Of a stretch of DNA of 12,236 bases, positions 1-6,802 are shown piece after piece; positions within the stretch are counted from its first letter, which is position 1; each line of letters opens with the position of its first letter. The DNA comes from Acidobacteriota bacterium. GTDB lineage: Bacteria > Acidobacteriota > Vicinamibacteria > Vicinamibacterales > 2-12-FULL-66-21. Where the stretch lies: assembly GCA_013694845.1 (NCBI GenBank), contig JACDBQ010000120.1, forward strand, positions 1-12,236, in the 5' to 3' direction. The notes under the pieces are model-generated. The model was not told the origin of the DNA. It searched no databases and worked only from the letters and a program-made list of their open reading frames with translations. The translations under genes were made by a program, and so were the position numbers.

Positions 1-116
1 GCATTGCCGCTGGTCACAACGCCCGTGATCTCGACGTCGTAGCCACTCGCGACCGCCGCGACCATCCTGCCCATCCGTCCATGACCGACGAGTAGCACGC
101 GCAGCTGAGGGCTCAC
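1..116 (-). CDS. dapB: 4-hydroxy-tetrahydrodipicolinate reductase, N-terminal part (cut by window edge)
   Basis: Only the first 38 complete codons are in the window. The translation opens MSPQLRVLLVGHGRMGRMV (GTG start at 116). The GxGRMGRMV segment at residues 11-19 is the dinucleotide-binding loop typical of DapB, which reduces the dipicolinate-pathway intermediate with NAD(P)H on the way to diaminopimelate and lysine. The GTG start shares 4 bases (113-116) with the lysC stop codon, so translation is probably coupled to lysC. Position directly after asd and lysC supports the call strongly. The catalytic and substrate-binding domain lies outside the window. Another Rossmann-fold reductase cannot be excluded from 38 residues alone. 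Confidence 0.82.
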   Translation of the reverse strand, partial: MSPQLRVLLVGHGRMGRMVAAVASGYDVEITGVVTSGN

Positions 117-1489
117 CGCTCCACTCCGACGGTAGAGAAAAACTCAGCGTGCAGCCTGGACATCGCGGCCGCGACGTCGGCATCATCGAGCACGACCGTC
201 ACGTTCCGCCGTGATGCTGCCTGGGACACCATGCGCAACGGCAGCCGGCCGAACGCGGCGATGACGCTCACGGCCAGCGCCGGATCCGCCCGCAGGTTGT
301 CGCCTACGGCGCTGACGATCGCCAACTCGCGCTCTACCTGCACGGTCGCGAACTCGGCGAGGTCCCGCTCGATAGCTGCGATCCGCCGATCGTCGTCCAG
401 GGTCATCGACACGCTGATCTCCGAGGTCGTCACGACATCGACCGAGGTGGCGTGTCGTTCGAATACCTCGAACACGCGGCGAAGAAATCCGTGCGCCAGC
501 AGCATGCGGGTCGACGTCACATTGACAACGGTGACGTGGCGCTTGCAGGCGATCGCCGCAAGAGGTCGGAACCCGGGTGATCTCCGGGCCGTGATCACGC
601 TGCCGGGATTCTCCGGCCTGGCCGTGTTCAGGATGCGAACCGGAATATTTCGTGCGATCGCCGGAATGATCGTGCTCGGATGGAGAACCTTCGCCCCGAA
701 GTACGCCAGCTCGGACGCCTCGTCGAACGACAGGTGGGCAACCGGCTGTGCGTCGGCCACGACCCGTGGATCGGCGGTCAACATGCCATCGACATCGGTC
801 CAGATCTGGATCTCGCACGCCTCGAGAGCCTCGCCGATGAGCGCGGCCGAGTAGTCCGATCCACCACGGCCCAAGGTGGTCGTGACGCCTGCTTCTGTGG
901 CACCGACGAACCCGCCAACCACCGGGATCTCGTCGGTCGCCAGCACCGGCCGCATTTCACGCGAGATCGCGAGGTGCGTGCGCTCGGCCAGCGGCTGTGC
1001 CGCACCGAAGTTCGCGTCGGTGAGCACTGCACATCGCGCGTCGACCCATCGGGCCGCGATGCCCTGGCTGCCGAGCAGCGCAGCAATGATGCGGCTGGAC
1101 AGCAACTCGCCGACGGCAGCCACGCGGTCCAGTCCACGAGGAGTCACTTCCCGCAACACGGCCGCCGATCGGAGGACCGCTCGCAGATCCTCGAGGTGGA
1201 CGGCGATGTCGGTCCACAGCTCGCGAGCCGCCGTCCCGGATGGAAACAGCGCGTCAACGGCCGCGCGGTGGCGCGCTTCGAGGAAAGCGACCCGCGCCGC
1301 AACATCGCCCGCGTCCCCGCTACAGGCCGCGGCACCAGCCGCGAGCAATGCGTCCGTCACCCCGGACATCGCCGAGACGACGACAACCCGGTCGCCCGTG
1401 GTGCGGGACACGATGCGCGCCACCTGCAACATTGCGGTAGCGCCCCCTACGGAGGTGCCGCCAAACTTCATGACGACGGGCCCGATCAC
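113..1489 (-). CDS. lysC: Aspartate kinase, monofunctional, AKIII-like
   Basis: Phosphorylates L-aspartate, the first step of the Lys/Thr/Met pathway, in the cytoplasm. It is 458 aa, close to E. coli LysC. KFGGTS is at residues 8-13, VGELLS around 126-131, TLGRGGSDYSA at 205-215 and WTDVDG at 230-235, all signature segments of the kinase domain (about 1-300). Two ACT-type regulatory domains follow (about 315-385 and 388-455). The stretch GFLRRVFEVF...TTSEISVSMTLD resembles the lysine-sensing ACT domain of E. coli AKIII, so lysine feedback is likely (inference). The frame stays open upstream to 1606, but those extra residues are low-complexity and antisense-like. GTG at 1489 overlaps the asd stop (GTGA, 1486-1489) and has GGAGA a few bases upstream, so I chose it. 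ATG at 1471, giving MKFGGTSV, is an alternative start. Middle gene of asd-lysC-dapB. Confidence 0.95.
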   Translation of the reverse strand: MIGPVVMKFGGTSVGGATAMLQVARIVSRTTGDRVVVVSAMSGVTDALLAAGAAACSGDAGDVAARVAFLEARHRAAVDALFPSGTAARELWTDIAVHLEDLRAVLRSAAVLREVTPRGLDRVAAVGELLSSRIIAALLGSQGIAARWVDARCAVLTDANFGAAQPLAERTHLAISREMRPVLATDEIPVVGGFVGATEAGVTTTLGRGGSDYSAALIGEALEACEIQIWTDVDGMLTADPRVVADAQPVAHLSFDEASELAYFGAKVLHPSTIIPAIARNIPVRILNTARPENPGSVITARRSPGFRPLAAIACKRHVTVVNVTSTRMLLAHGFLRRVFEVFERHATSVDVVTTSEISVSMTLDDDRRIAAIERDLAEFATVQVERELAIVSAVGDNLRADPALAVSVIAAFGRLPLRMVSQAASRRNVTVVLDDADVAAAMSRLHAEFFSTVGVER

Positions 1490-2544
1490 CGACTCTCCAG
1501 CCAGCCCTCGGCCAGCATGAGCTCGGCGTTCAGAATGGCGGCCCCAGCGGCGCCTCTCACCGTGTTGTGTCCGAGGGCGACGAACTTGGTGCCGAGGACC
1601 GGGCAAGGCCGCACGCGGCCGATGCTCACCGTCATGCCGCGCCCGCGATCCGCATCGAGCCTCGGCTGGGGCCGGAACGGCTGGTCCAGCACCTCCAGCG
1701 GCGCTGACGGTGCACTGTGCAGTCCCAGTTCCTGCGGGCGGCCGCGCCAGCCGCGCATCGCACGAACGACCTCTTCCACCGATGTCGCAGCGTCGAGCGA
1801 CACCGACACCGTCAAGGTGTGGCCGTCGATGACTGGCACGCGGTTGGTGTGCGCGCTGACGACCGCGGCGTGAGGCGTGACCCGTCCATCCGCCAGAGCG
1901 CCAAGAATCTTATTCGCTTCCGATTCGATTTTCTCCTCCTCGCCGCCGCCTATGCCAGGGATGACGTTGCCGACGATATCGAACGAGGGCACACCCGGAT
2001 AACCAGCCCCGGAAACCGCCTGGAGAGTCGTCGTCAACACCGCCTTGATCCCGAACGGACGCAACGGCGCGAGAGCCATTGCCAGAACCACGGTGGAACA
2101 GTTCGGATTCGTGACAATCGCCCCGGTCCAGGAGCGGGCACGCCGTTGAACCTCGATAAGTGCGAGGTGATCGGGATTGATCTCAGGAATCAGCAGAGGC
2201 ACGTCGTCCATCAAGCGGAAGCTGCGTGCATTGCTCACGACGAGGTGACCCGCTGCCGCGAAGGCAGGTTCGAGATCATCCGCCGCGGCAGCGTCCAGGG
2301 CCGAGAAGACAAGCCTGGGACCCCGCCCCGGCGTGCAGGCTTCGATGCGCGCACCCTCGGTGATTGACGGCGGCTCGCCACCCAGCCGCCAGGTTGCCGC
2401 CTCCCGGTACAGGCGCCCTTCAGAGCGCTCGCTCGCGGCCAGCCACACTGGCCGAAATTGGGGGTGGCCTTCGAGCAGCCGCAGAAACTGCTGCCCTACC
2501 ATACCGGTGGCGCCGATTACTCCGACTTCGATCGCTGGTGTCAC
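1486..2544 (-). CDS. asd: Aspartate-semialdehyde dehydrogenase, archaeal/fungal type
   Basis: Reduces aspartyl phosphate to aspartate semialdehyde with NADPH, the step after aspartate kinase. It is 352 aa from GTG 2544, which has AGGA seven bases upstream. The Rossmann motif VGVIGATGMVG is at residues 7-17. NARSFRLMDDVPLLIPEINPDHL (about 105-127) is the pattern of the archaeal/fungal ASADH branch, not of classical E. coli Asd. The nucleophile is Cys149 in TNPNCST. QAVSGAGYPG follows at 175-184, and the conserved RVPVIDGHT segment (235-243) probably supplies the acid/base His242. The upstream frame to 2646 runs through a degenerate repeat and is unlikely to be translated. First gene of the asd-lysC-dapB operon, behind a structured leader and terminator (2645-2803), so attenuation control is likely. 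Confidence 0.95.
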   Translation of the reverse strand: MTPAIEVGVIGATGMVGQQFLRLLEGHPQFRPVWLAASERSEGRLYREAATWRLGGEPPSITEGARIEACTPGRGPRLVFSALDAAAADDLEPAFAAAGHLVVSNARSFRLMDDVPLLIPEINPDHLALIEVQRRARSWTGAIVTNPNCSTVVLAMALAPLRPFGIKAVLTTTLQAVSGAGYPGVPSFDIVGNVIPGIGGGEEEKIESEANKILGALADGRVTPHAAVVSAHTNRVPVIDGHTLTVSVSLDAATSVEEVVRAMRGWRGRPQELGLHSAPSAPLEVLDQPFRPQPRLDADRGRGMTVSIGRVRPCPVLGTKFVALGHNTVRGAAGAAILNAELMLAEGWLESR

Positions 2545-2566
2545 GCGTCCGTCCTGATGACTATGT

Positions 2567-2640
2567 TTGAACCGTGTTGCAAGTGTTGACCGTGTTGAAC
2601 CGTGTTGAACCGTGGCTTCAGACCGTGGCGTAAACCGTGG
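2567..2640. repeat. Degenerate tandem array with ACCGTG core, 9-13-bp spacing
   Basis: On the plus strand ACCGTG recurs six times and a related AAGTG once, mostly as TTGAACCGTG or TTGACCGTG units. Spacing is about 9-10 bp in the left part and 12-13 bp at the right end, where the units begin GCTTCAG or GCGTAA. It fills the gap between the intrinsic terminator and the asd ribosome binding site, so it lies in the 5' untranslated region of the operon (CACGGT on the mRNA). Function unknown. It resembles in style, but not in sequence, the heptamer arrays elsewhere in the window. Confidence 0.75.
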
Positions 2641-2644
2641 CTCC

Positions 2645-2686
2645 AAAAGAAAAAACCCGCCGCCCTGGTGCTCAGGTCGACGGGTT
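2645..2686 (-). terminator. Intrinsic terminator/attenuator ahead of asd
   Basis: Read on the minus strand, AACCCG (2686-2681) pairs with CGGGTT (2659-2654). The stem continues inward (T.G, C-G, G-C, one A/G mismatch, then CCT with AGG) to a 7-nt GAGCACC loop. It is followed by TTTTTTCTTTT. This is a textbook Rho-independent terminator. It lies downstream of a promoter and 100 bp upstream of the asd start, so it would stop transcription before the operon unless disrupted. Confidence 0.85.
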
Positions 2687-2803
2687 GCTCTGGTGCCGTG
2701 AAGTTGGGGATTCAGTTCACAGACGCGGGCACACCACCGACCTGCAGGGTCGCTTGACCCGCTTTCGATCGGCCATGTGTTTCGTCGTCTGGAACATCGC
2801 TCG
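2687..2803 (-). promoter_or_regulatory. Structured 5' leader of asd-lysC-dapB, candidate attenuator or riboswitch
   Basis: Predicted transcript start is near 2803. The minus-strand RNA folds by eye into a long rod: CAGACG (2791-2786) with CGTCTG (2725-2720); ACACAT (from 2780) near GTGGTGT; GCCGATC (2773-2767) with GGTCGGT (2742-2736, two G.U pairs); and an apical hairpin GGGTC-AAGC-GACCC (2760-2747). A second small hairpin, GTGAA/TTCAC, lies at about 2720-2698. The rod's 3' arm contains CAGGTCG (2744-2738). This is a perfect complement of CGACCTG (2679-2673), the 5' arm of the terminator. Rod, antiterminator and terminator are therefore mutually exclusive, the logic of transcriptional attenuation. 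I do not recognise a known riboswitch class. The sensed signal could be a ligand, an uncharged tRNA or translation of a leader peptide. A separate small RNA ending at the terminator is also possible. Confidence 0.6.
2717..2776 (-). other. Possible 19-residue leader peptide in the asd leader
   Basis: A short frame in the leader reads MADRKRVKRPCRSVVCPRL and ends in TGA. It spans both strands of the rod stem, so a translating ribosome would decide whether the antiterminator segment is free. It has two Lys codons (5 and 8) but six Arg codons and no run of Lys, Thr or Met. No convincing Shine-Dalgarno sequence precedes the ATG. It may be a chance frame. Confidence 0.2.
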
Positions 2804-2809
2804 GGCGAA

Positions 2810-2839
2810 ACTATACGCGTGCGACGCGATTGACGTCAA
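2810..2839 (-). promoter_or_regulatory. Sigma70-type promoter for asd-lysC-dapB
   Basis: On the minus strand TTGACG (2839-2834) and TATAGT (2815-2810) are separated by 18 bp, five of six consensus bases in each hexamer. It sits between the vWA gene stop (2878) and the leader, which places the start of the asd leader transcript near 2803. Confidence 0.7.
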
Positions 2840-2848
2840 GAGCCCATT

Positions 2849-2875
2849 GCACGTCGCACGTCGCACGTCGCACGT
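2849..2875. repeat. Heptamer tandem repeat (GTGCGAC family)
   Basis: Plus strand TCGCACG occurs three times exactly (2854-2874) with a partial fourth unit on the left. On the minus strand this is CGTGCGA, the same heptamer as at 6207-6234 and 9090-9203. It begins 2 bp beyond the vWA stop codon and lies just upstream of the asd -35 box. Confidence 0.9.
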
Positions 2876-2877
2876 TA

Positions 2878-4953
2878 TCAACGCCCGACCCGGAACGCGA
2901 TGGTTTCCTGGGCGGTCCCCGATTGGGTCTTCGCGTTGAACTCGATCAGGTACTCGCCGGCCGCGAGCGCCGACAGCGGCAGCTCAATTTCGAAGAGCCC
3001 ATCGGCCGCCGCCTTGAAGACCAACTCGGACATCGCCGCCCCTCCCCGATTCAGCAACCTGCCGGTCACCGTCGGAGCCACGCCGCCGGGAGCGTAGGCC
3101 TCGATCCGCACGAAAAGCCGCTCGGCGCGGCTGAACTGACGGTCCGCTGCCGGGATCGCGGTGACGCTGGTCCGGATTTCCTGGACGTCGCGGGCCGTGC
3201 GCGCGCGGTAGACGCGCGGGGTGCCGAACGACACCTGCACCTGGGTGTAGTCGGGCACGGTGAGCTCACGGACCGAGGAGTCGAGCACCTCGCCCTTGCC
3301 GCCCTCGACCGTCATCCGCATCTGGAGCTGCCCTGGCGGTACGGTGAAGGTCACGCTCCCGCCCGCCTCGGCTGCCGCGGCGGTTGGAGCGTCTTCGGGG
3401 ACCCGGCCCCGGAACAGCGGCCGTCCGTCGGGGGCCACGGCGGTGAGCTGCACCCGGGACGCCGGCGCCAGCTCACGACGGTTCCCTTCGACGATCCCCG
3501 GCTCCCACACGAAGGTCACGCGAGCCATGCCGTTCTCGCCGCGCCCGGTGCCGATCCAGAATCTCGCCGGTCGACCACCGGGGGGCTCGGCAAGCGAGGT
3601 CAACGCCTTGGACACCGCGGCCGGCGCCTCGGGCCTGGGCGGCGCCAGCACTCGCGCGATGTCTTCCTTGGTCAGGGCCCAGTAGCCCCGCCGGGCGCGG
3701 ACCGACACGCCACGGCGCGTCACGTTCACCTTGATCTCGTGAAACTTGCCATCGGTCGGCGCGCGGGACGAGGTGTACCCGAGCAGGTAGTAGCCACTCG
3801 AGTCGCGCATGATCTGCTTCATCCCGGTGGCCAGGTCGTTCCGATTCACGATCGCACGACCGTCGGTGTTGTTCGACAGCGTGTGCAGGGAGTCGAGCGA
3901 CGACTTGAGGCCGACCGAGTCCTGCTGCAGGCCGACGCTTTCGTTGATCCCGTACTCGAAGACGGCGAGTCCCCGCGGATCCACCGAATAGATCGACGTG
4001 TTCTGCGTGTTGACCGTCTGGAAGACGTCGCGCATGTCGTTGAGCATGTCGACGTTGCTCGCCCAGGCATAGCGGTCGTCGTTCTGGGCGTTCGGATTGT
4101 TCCGGTTCGGGTTGTTGAGTCCGGGATAGCCGGCGACCGGATCGGCCAGCTGCGGGGGCAGCGACGAGGTCAAGCCTTCGCTGACGAAGATGATCGACTT
4201 GCGTCCCTCGCGCAGCCCGCCCATGCGGATGGCGGCGGCTTTCAACGCACTCATCGTGATCTGATTGCGGATCCGTTCCACCGTCGCCGCCGGGTAGTAG
4301 GAGTACTGCTCCTCGAACGGGTTGCGCGGCGTGTAATTGAACTTGCGGCCCTCGAAGCGCTCGATCGCCGATATCAGTCTCGACTGGCTGCGGGTGAACG
4401 AAATGTCGTCCACCGGGGTCAGCGGGTACATGATCGCGACCATGTCGGCCGGCGCGAGCTGGTTCTGCATGAAATCGATGAGCGGCTTGCGGACCGCCAT
4501 GTCGTTGCCGCGACGGACATGGTAGTCGTCGAACAGGATGACGAACATCCGCACTTCCGGGCGCGCCGCTTCGCGCTCCTCGTCTTCGCGGCTCCGGATC
4601 TCGCCGTTGGTCGGCCCCTGCACCTGGTCCAGCGGATCGATCTTCACCACTTCGAACTGTTCGATCTTCTGCGGCTTGTTGTCCTCGGAGACCGAGAACT
4701 CCTCGGGCTTCAGGTCCAGAATGGGGTTTCCGTTCTTGTCGCTGACGATCACGTCCACCCGAACGAAGTTGATGCCGGTCTTGAAAGTCGGCGGCTTCTG
4801 CGGATCCTGCGCCGGCGGTTGGGCCGGAGGCTGCTGGGCCGGTGGCGGCGTGGCAGGGGGCGGTTGCTGCTGGGCCCTGGCGGGTGTCTGCAGCGATGCC
4901 GCGGCCAGTCCAACGGTGGCAACGAGCCGGATAAGTGGTGCGCGCATAAGCAT
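2878..4953 (-). CDS. Secreted VWFA-related Acidobacterial domain protein
   Basis: 691 aa. An N-terminal signal peptide (MLMRAPLIRLVATVGLAAAS..., probable cleavage after TPARA at residue 27) is followed by a Pro/Gln-rich linker (28-54). Residues about 58-105 form a beta domain of the type VRVDVIVSDKNGNPILDLKPEEF, the usual start of this family. A vWA-like domain runs from FVILFDDYHV (137-146) to about YYLLGYTSS (388-396) and RRGYWAL (421-427). The C-terminal 250 residues look beta-rich. The canonical metal site DxSxS is not intact: the first strand ends FDDYHV. Paralogues of this family are numerous in Acidobacteriota and their roles are largely unknown; an extracytoplasmic binding or surface role is likely. 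Start: ATG 4953 has GGA eight bases upstream; ATG 4947 is an alternative. Transcribed away from the ACAD gene at 5032. Confidence 0.88.
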   Translation of the reverse strand: MLMRAPLIRLVATVGLAAASLQTPARAQQQPPPATPPPAQQPPAQPPAQDPQKPPTFKTGINFVRVDVIVSDKNGNPILDLKPEEFSVSEDNKPQKIEQFEVVKIDPLDQVQGPTNGEIRSREDEEREAARPEVRMFVILFDDYHVRRGNDMAVRKPLIDFMQNQLAPADMVAIMYPLTPVDDISFTRSQSRLISAIERFEGRKFNYTPRNPFEEQYSYYPAATVERIRNQITMSALKAAAIRMGGLREGRKSIIFVSEGLTSSLPPQLADPVAGYPGLNNPNRNNPNAQNDDRYAWASNVDMLNDMRDVFQTVNTQNTSIYSVDPRGLAVFEYGINESVGLQQDSVGLKSSLDSLHTLSNNTDGRAIVNRNDLATGMKQIMRDSSGYYLLGYTSSRAPTDGKFHEIKVNVTRRGVSVRARRGYWALTKEDIARVLAPPRPEAPAAVSKALTSLAEPPGGRPARFWIGTGRGENGMARVTFVWEPGIVEGNRRELAPASRVQLTAVAPDGRPLFRGRVPEDAPTAAAAEAGGSVTFTVPPGQLQMRMTVEGGKGEVLDSSVRELTVPDYTQVQVSFGTPRVYRARTARDVQEIRTSVTAIPAADRQFSRAERLFVRIEAYAPGGVAPTVTGRLLNRGGAAMSELVFKAAADGLFEIELPLSALAAGEYLIEFNAKTQSGTAQETIAFRVGR

Positions 4954-4986
4954 TTAGACGTTCCGTTAGAGGGAGCGGCCTCACCG

Positions 4987-5000
4987 GAATGATAACATTC
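4987..5000. promoter_or_regulatory. Short palindrome in the divergent vWA/ACAD spacer, possible operator
   Basis: GAATG-ATAA-CATTC is a perfect 5-bp inverted repeat around a 4-bp centre, within the 78-bp spacer between two divergent starts (4953 and 5032). The position suits a regulator of either gene. It is similar to, but 2 bp shorter than, the site I remember for the Bacillus TetR-type fatty-acid-degradation repressor FadR. TATCAT on the minus strand overlaps it and could be a -10 box for the vWA gene. No convincing -35 was found for either gene. Confidence 0.3.
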
Positions 5001-5031
5001 TGAGGTTCTCACACCCGACAGGAGCGTGACC

Positions 5032-6198
5032 GTGACCCAGGACACCGCCAGCAGTCCCCAACCCTTGACCGTGCTCGCCGAGGACGAACAGATCTTTCGC
5101 GACAGCGTTCGCGGGTTCGCCAACGCACGGGTGCGACCGCTGGTCCGGGAGATGGACGAGCACGCCAAGATCCCGAAGGGGCTGGTGACGCAGTTGTTCG
5201 AGCTCGGCGTGATGGGGATCGAGATTCCGGAGAGTTACGGGGGATCGGGCGGCACGTTTTTCCACTCCATCCTCGCTGTGGAAGAGCTATCCCGGGTCGA
5301 TCCGTCGATCGGTGTGCTCGTTGACGTGCAGAACACCCTCGTCATCAACGCGTTTACTCGCTGGGGCAGCGACGAGATCAAGACCCGGTATCTTCCGAGG
5401 CTCGCCGCCGACACGGTCGGCGCCTACGCGCTCTCAGAAGCAGGCTCGGGCAGCGACGCCTTCGCGCTGACCACCCGTGCGCGTGAGGACGGAGACGTCT
5501 TCGTGATCAGCGGACGCAAGCTCTGGATCACCAACGGCAACGAGGCGGACATCTTCCTCGTCTTTGCGACCATCAACCCCGAGGCCGGCTACCGGGGCAT
5601 CACGGCCCTTGTGGTCGAACGGGGCATGCCCGGATTCACAGTCGGCAAGAAGGAAGACAAGCTCGGCATTCGCGCCAGCAGCACCTGCGAGCTCATCCTC
5701 GAGGATTGCCGCGTGCCGAAGGCCAACGTCCTCGGGGAAATCGGGAAAGGCTACAAGACTGCGATCGAAACCCTGAATGAAGGGCGGATCGGCATCGGCG
5801 CCCAGATGATCGGGCTTGCCAAGGGCGCCCTGGACGCGACGATCAAGTACACCAAGGAACGAAAACAGTTCGGCAAAGCTCTCGCCGAATTCCAGGCCGT
5901 CCAGCACCAGATCGCCCGGGCGGCCGTCGAGGTCGAAGCCGCGACCCTGTCGGTGTACAACGCCGCCCGACTGCGCGACGTGGGCAAGCCGTTTCTCACC
6001 GAAGCTGCGATCTGCAAGATCCTGTCATCGGAAGTCGCGGAGCGTGTCTCGTCGCTCGCGGTCAACCTGTTCGGCGGGAACGGTTTCGTGAAGGAGTACC
6101 CGGTCGAGAAATTCTTCCGCGACGCCAAGATCGGGCAGATCTACGAAGGCACCTCGAACCTGCAGCTTCAGACGATCGCCAAGCAGCTGTTGGGGTGA
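5032..6198 (+). CDS. Acyl-CoA dehydrogenase, short/branched-chain type
   Basis: FAD enzyme that introduces the alpha-beta double bond in acyl-CoA thioesters and passes electrons to ETF. 388 aa, typical for the family. Flavin/substrate segments are YALSEAGSGSDAF (132-144) and WITNGNEAD (165-173); GRIGIGAQMIGLAKGALD is at 251-268 and FGGNGFVKEYPVEKFFRDAK at 347-366. The catalytic base is Glu372 in IYEGTSNLQLQTIAK, which closely resembles human short/branched-chain ACADSB (IYEGASNIQLNTIAK). Substrate is thus probably a short or 2-methyl-branched acyl-CoA (inference). Start: AGGAG at 5020-5024 is 7 bases from GTG 5032 but only 1 base from the earlier in-frame GTG 5026, so 5032 is preferred. It stands alone on the plus strand and converges with the PRC gene. 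Confidence 0.93.
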   Translation: MTQDTASSPQPLTVLAEDEQIFRDSVRGFANARVRPLVREMDEHAKIPKGLVTQLFELGVMGIEIPESYGGSGGTFFHSILAVEELSRVDPSIGVLVDVQNTLVINAFTRWGSDEIKTRYLPRLAADTVGAYALSEAGSGSDAFALTTRAREDGDVFVISGRKLWITNGNEADIFLVFATINPEAGYRGITALVVERGMPGFTVGKKEDKLGIRASSTCELILEDCRVPKANVLGEIGKGYKTAIETLNEGRIGIGAQMIGLAKGALDATIKYTKERKQFGKALAEFQAVQHQIARAAVEVEAATLSVYNAARLRDVGKPFLTEAAICKILSSEVAERVSSLAVNLFGGNGFVKEYPVEKFFRDAKIGQIYEGTSNLQLQTIAKQLLG

Positions 6199-6206
6199 GG
6201 TGTTCA

Positions 6207-6234
6207 CGTGCGACGTGCGACGTGCGACGTGCGG
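6207..6234. repeat. Heptamer tandem repeat (GTGCGAC family)
   Basis: Three exact CGTGCGA units plus a fourth, CGTGCGG, on the plus strand. They nearly fill the 39-bp gap between two convergent genes, 8 bp past the ACAD stop and 3 bp from the PRC gene stop. No T-run is present, so a conventional terminator is not evident for either gene. Same unit as at 2849-2875 and 9090-9203. Confidence 0.9.
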
Positions 6235-6237
6235 GCG

Positions 6238-6762
6238 TCAGTCTTTGGTTGATTCGCCGCGATACGGACGCGACTCCACCGGCCTGAGTCGGTCGACGCT
6301 GTAGGCGCCGGCGGTCCACCAGGCCGGCTGCGTGAAATGCCGCCGGGCCGCATCGGTCGCCGCGCTGGTCTCGTCCAGATCGTCGGGACAGCACGCCTCC
6401 GCCATCCGCTGCTCGTAGGTTCTGAAGTCCTCATCCGAGAACTCGCGGAATCGGCTTTCGTCGAAGGCCGGATAGTTGCGCAGCGTCTCGCGCGCGACGT
6501 CCAGACACAAGGCGCCCTTCTGGCGGTCGACGGTGGCATGCCCGATCGGCACCAGGACCCGGCGGGAGGTGAACCAGCCCCTGGAGTCCACCACTGTGTA
6601 AAGCACACGCCCGGAGGTGGCATCGACGAGGAAGCCGTCGAGGTCTCCGAGACTGGAGCCGTCAACGCCGCGAACGTCAAGGCCGGTGAAGTCGACGACC
6701 GAGTCGTCCACATCGTCGGCGTCCAGGTACCGCAGCCGGGAAGCGTATGTCGTTTGTTCCAT
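6238..6762 (-). CDS. PRC-barrel domain protein
   Basis: 174 aa. Residues about 22-95 read as a PRC-barrel: VVDFTGLDVRGVDGSSLGDLDG then FLVDATSGRVLYTVVDSRG and SRRVLVPIGHATVDRQKG, the usual beta-barrel with a D/G-rich turn. This small fold occurs in photosynthetic reaction centre subunit H and RimM and in many stand-alone bacterial proteins of unknown role. The C-terminal half (about 96-174) is acidic then basic, with a FREFSDEDFRTYEQRM stretch and a CC pair at 124-125. There is no signal peptide or membrane segment, so it is cytoplasmic. The start is well supported: GGAGG lies 6 bases before ATG 6762. It is 78 bp downstream of the second ACAD gene on the same strand. Exact function unknown. 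Confidence 0.8.
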   Translation of the reverse strand: MEQTTYASRLRYLDADDVDDSVVDFTGLDVRGVDGSSLGDLDGFLVDATSGRVLYTVVDSRGWFTSRRVLVPIGHATVDRQKGALCLDVARETLRNYPAFDESRFREFSDEDFRTYEQRMAEACCPDDLDETSAATDAARRHFTQPAWWTAGAYSVDRLRPVESRPYRGESTKD

Positions 6763-6802
6763 CTCGTCCCTCCAGACGCACCATTGCGTTTCATCAGAGC
6801 AA

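Noticed and set aside
1490..1606. N-terminal extension of aspartate kinase to 497 aa
   Set aside because: It overlaps the asd coding region, has no family similarity, and GTG 1489 has overlap coupling and a nearby GGAGA.
2687..2803. Lysine riboswitch (L box), T-box or 6S RNA
   Set aside because: Length before the terminator is too short for an L box, no T-box GGGTGG-type motif is seen, and the RNA is a rod plus two separate hairpins, not the single closed rod with central bubble of 6S RNA.
2830..4992. Long plus-strand open frame (about 720 codons) opposite the vWA gene
   Set aside because: Arg/His/Gly-rich translation with no domain pattern; a GC-driven mirror of a well-supported gene with signal peptide and family motifs.
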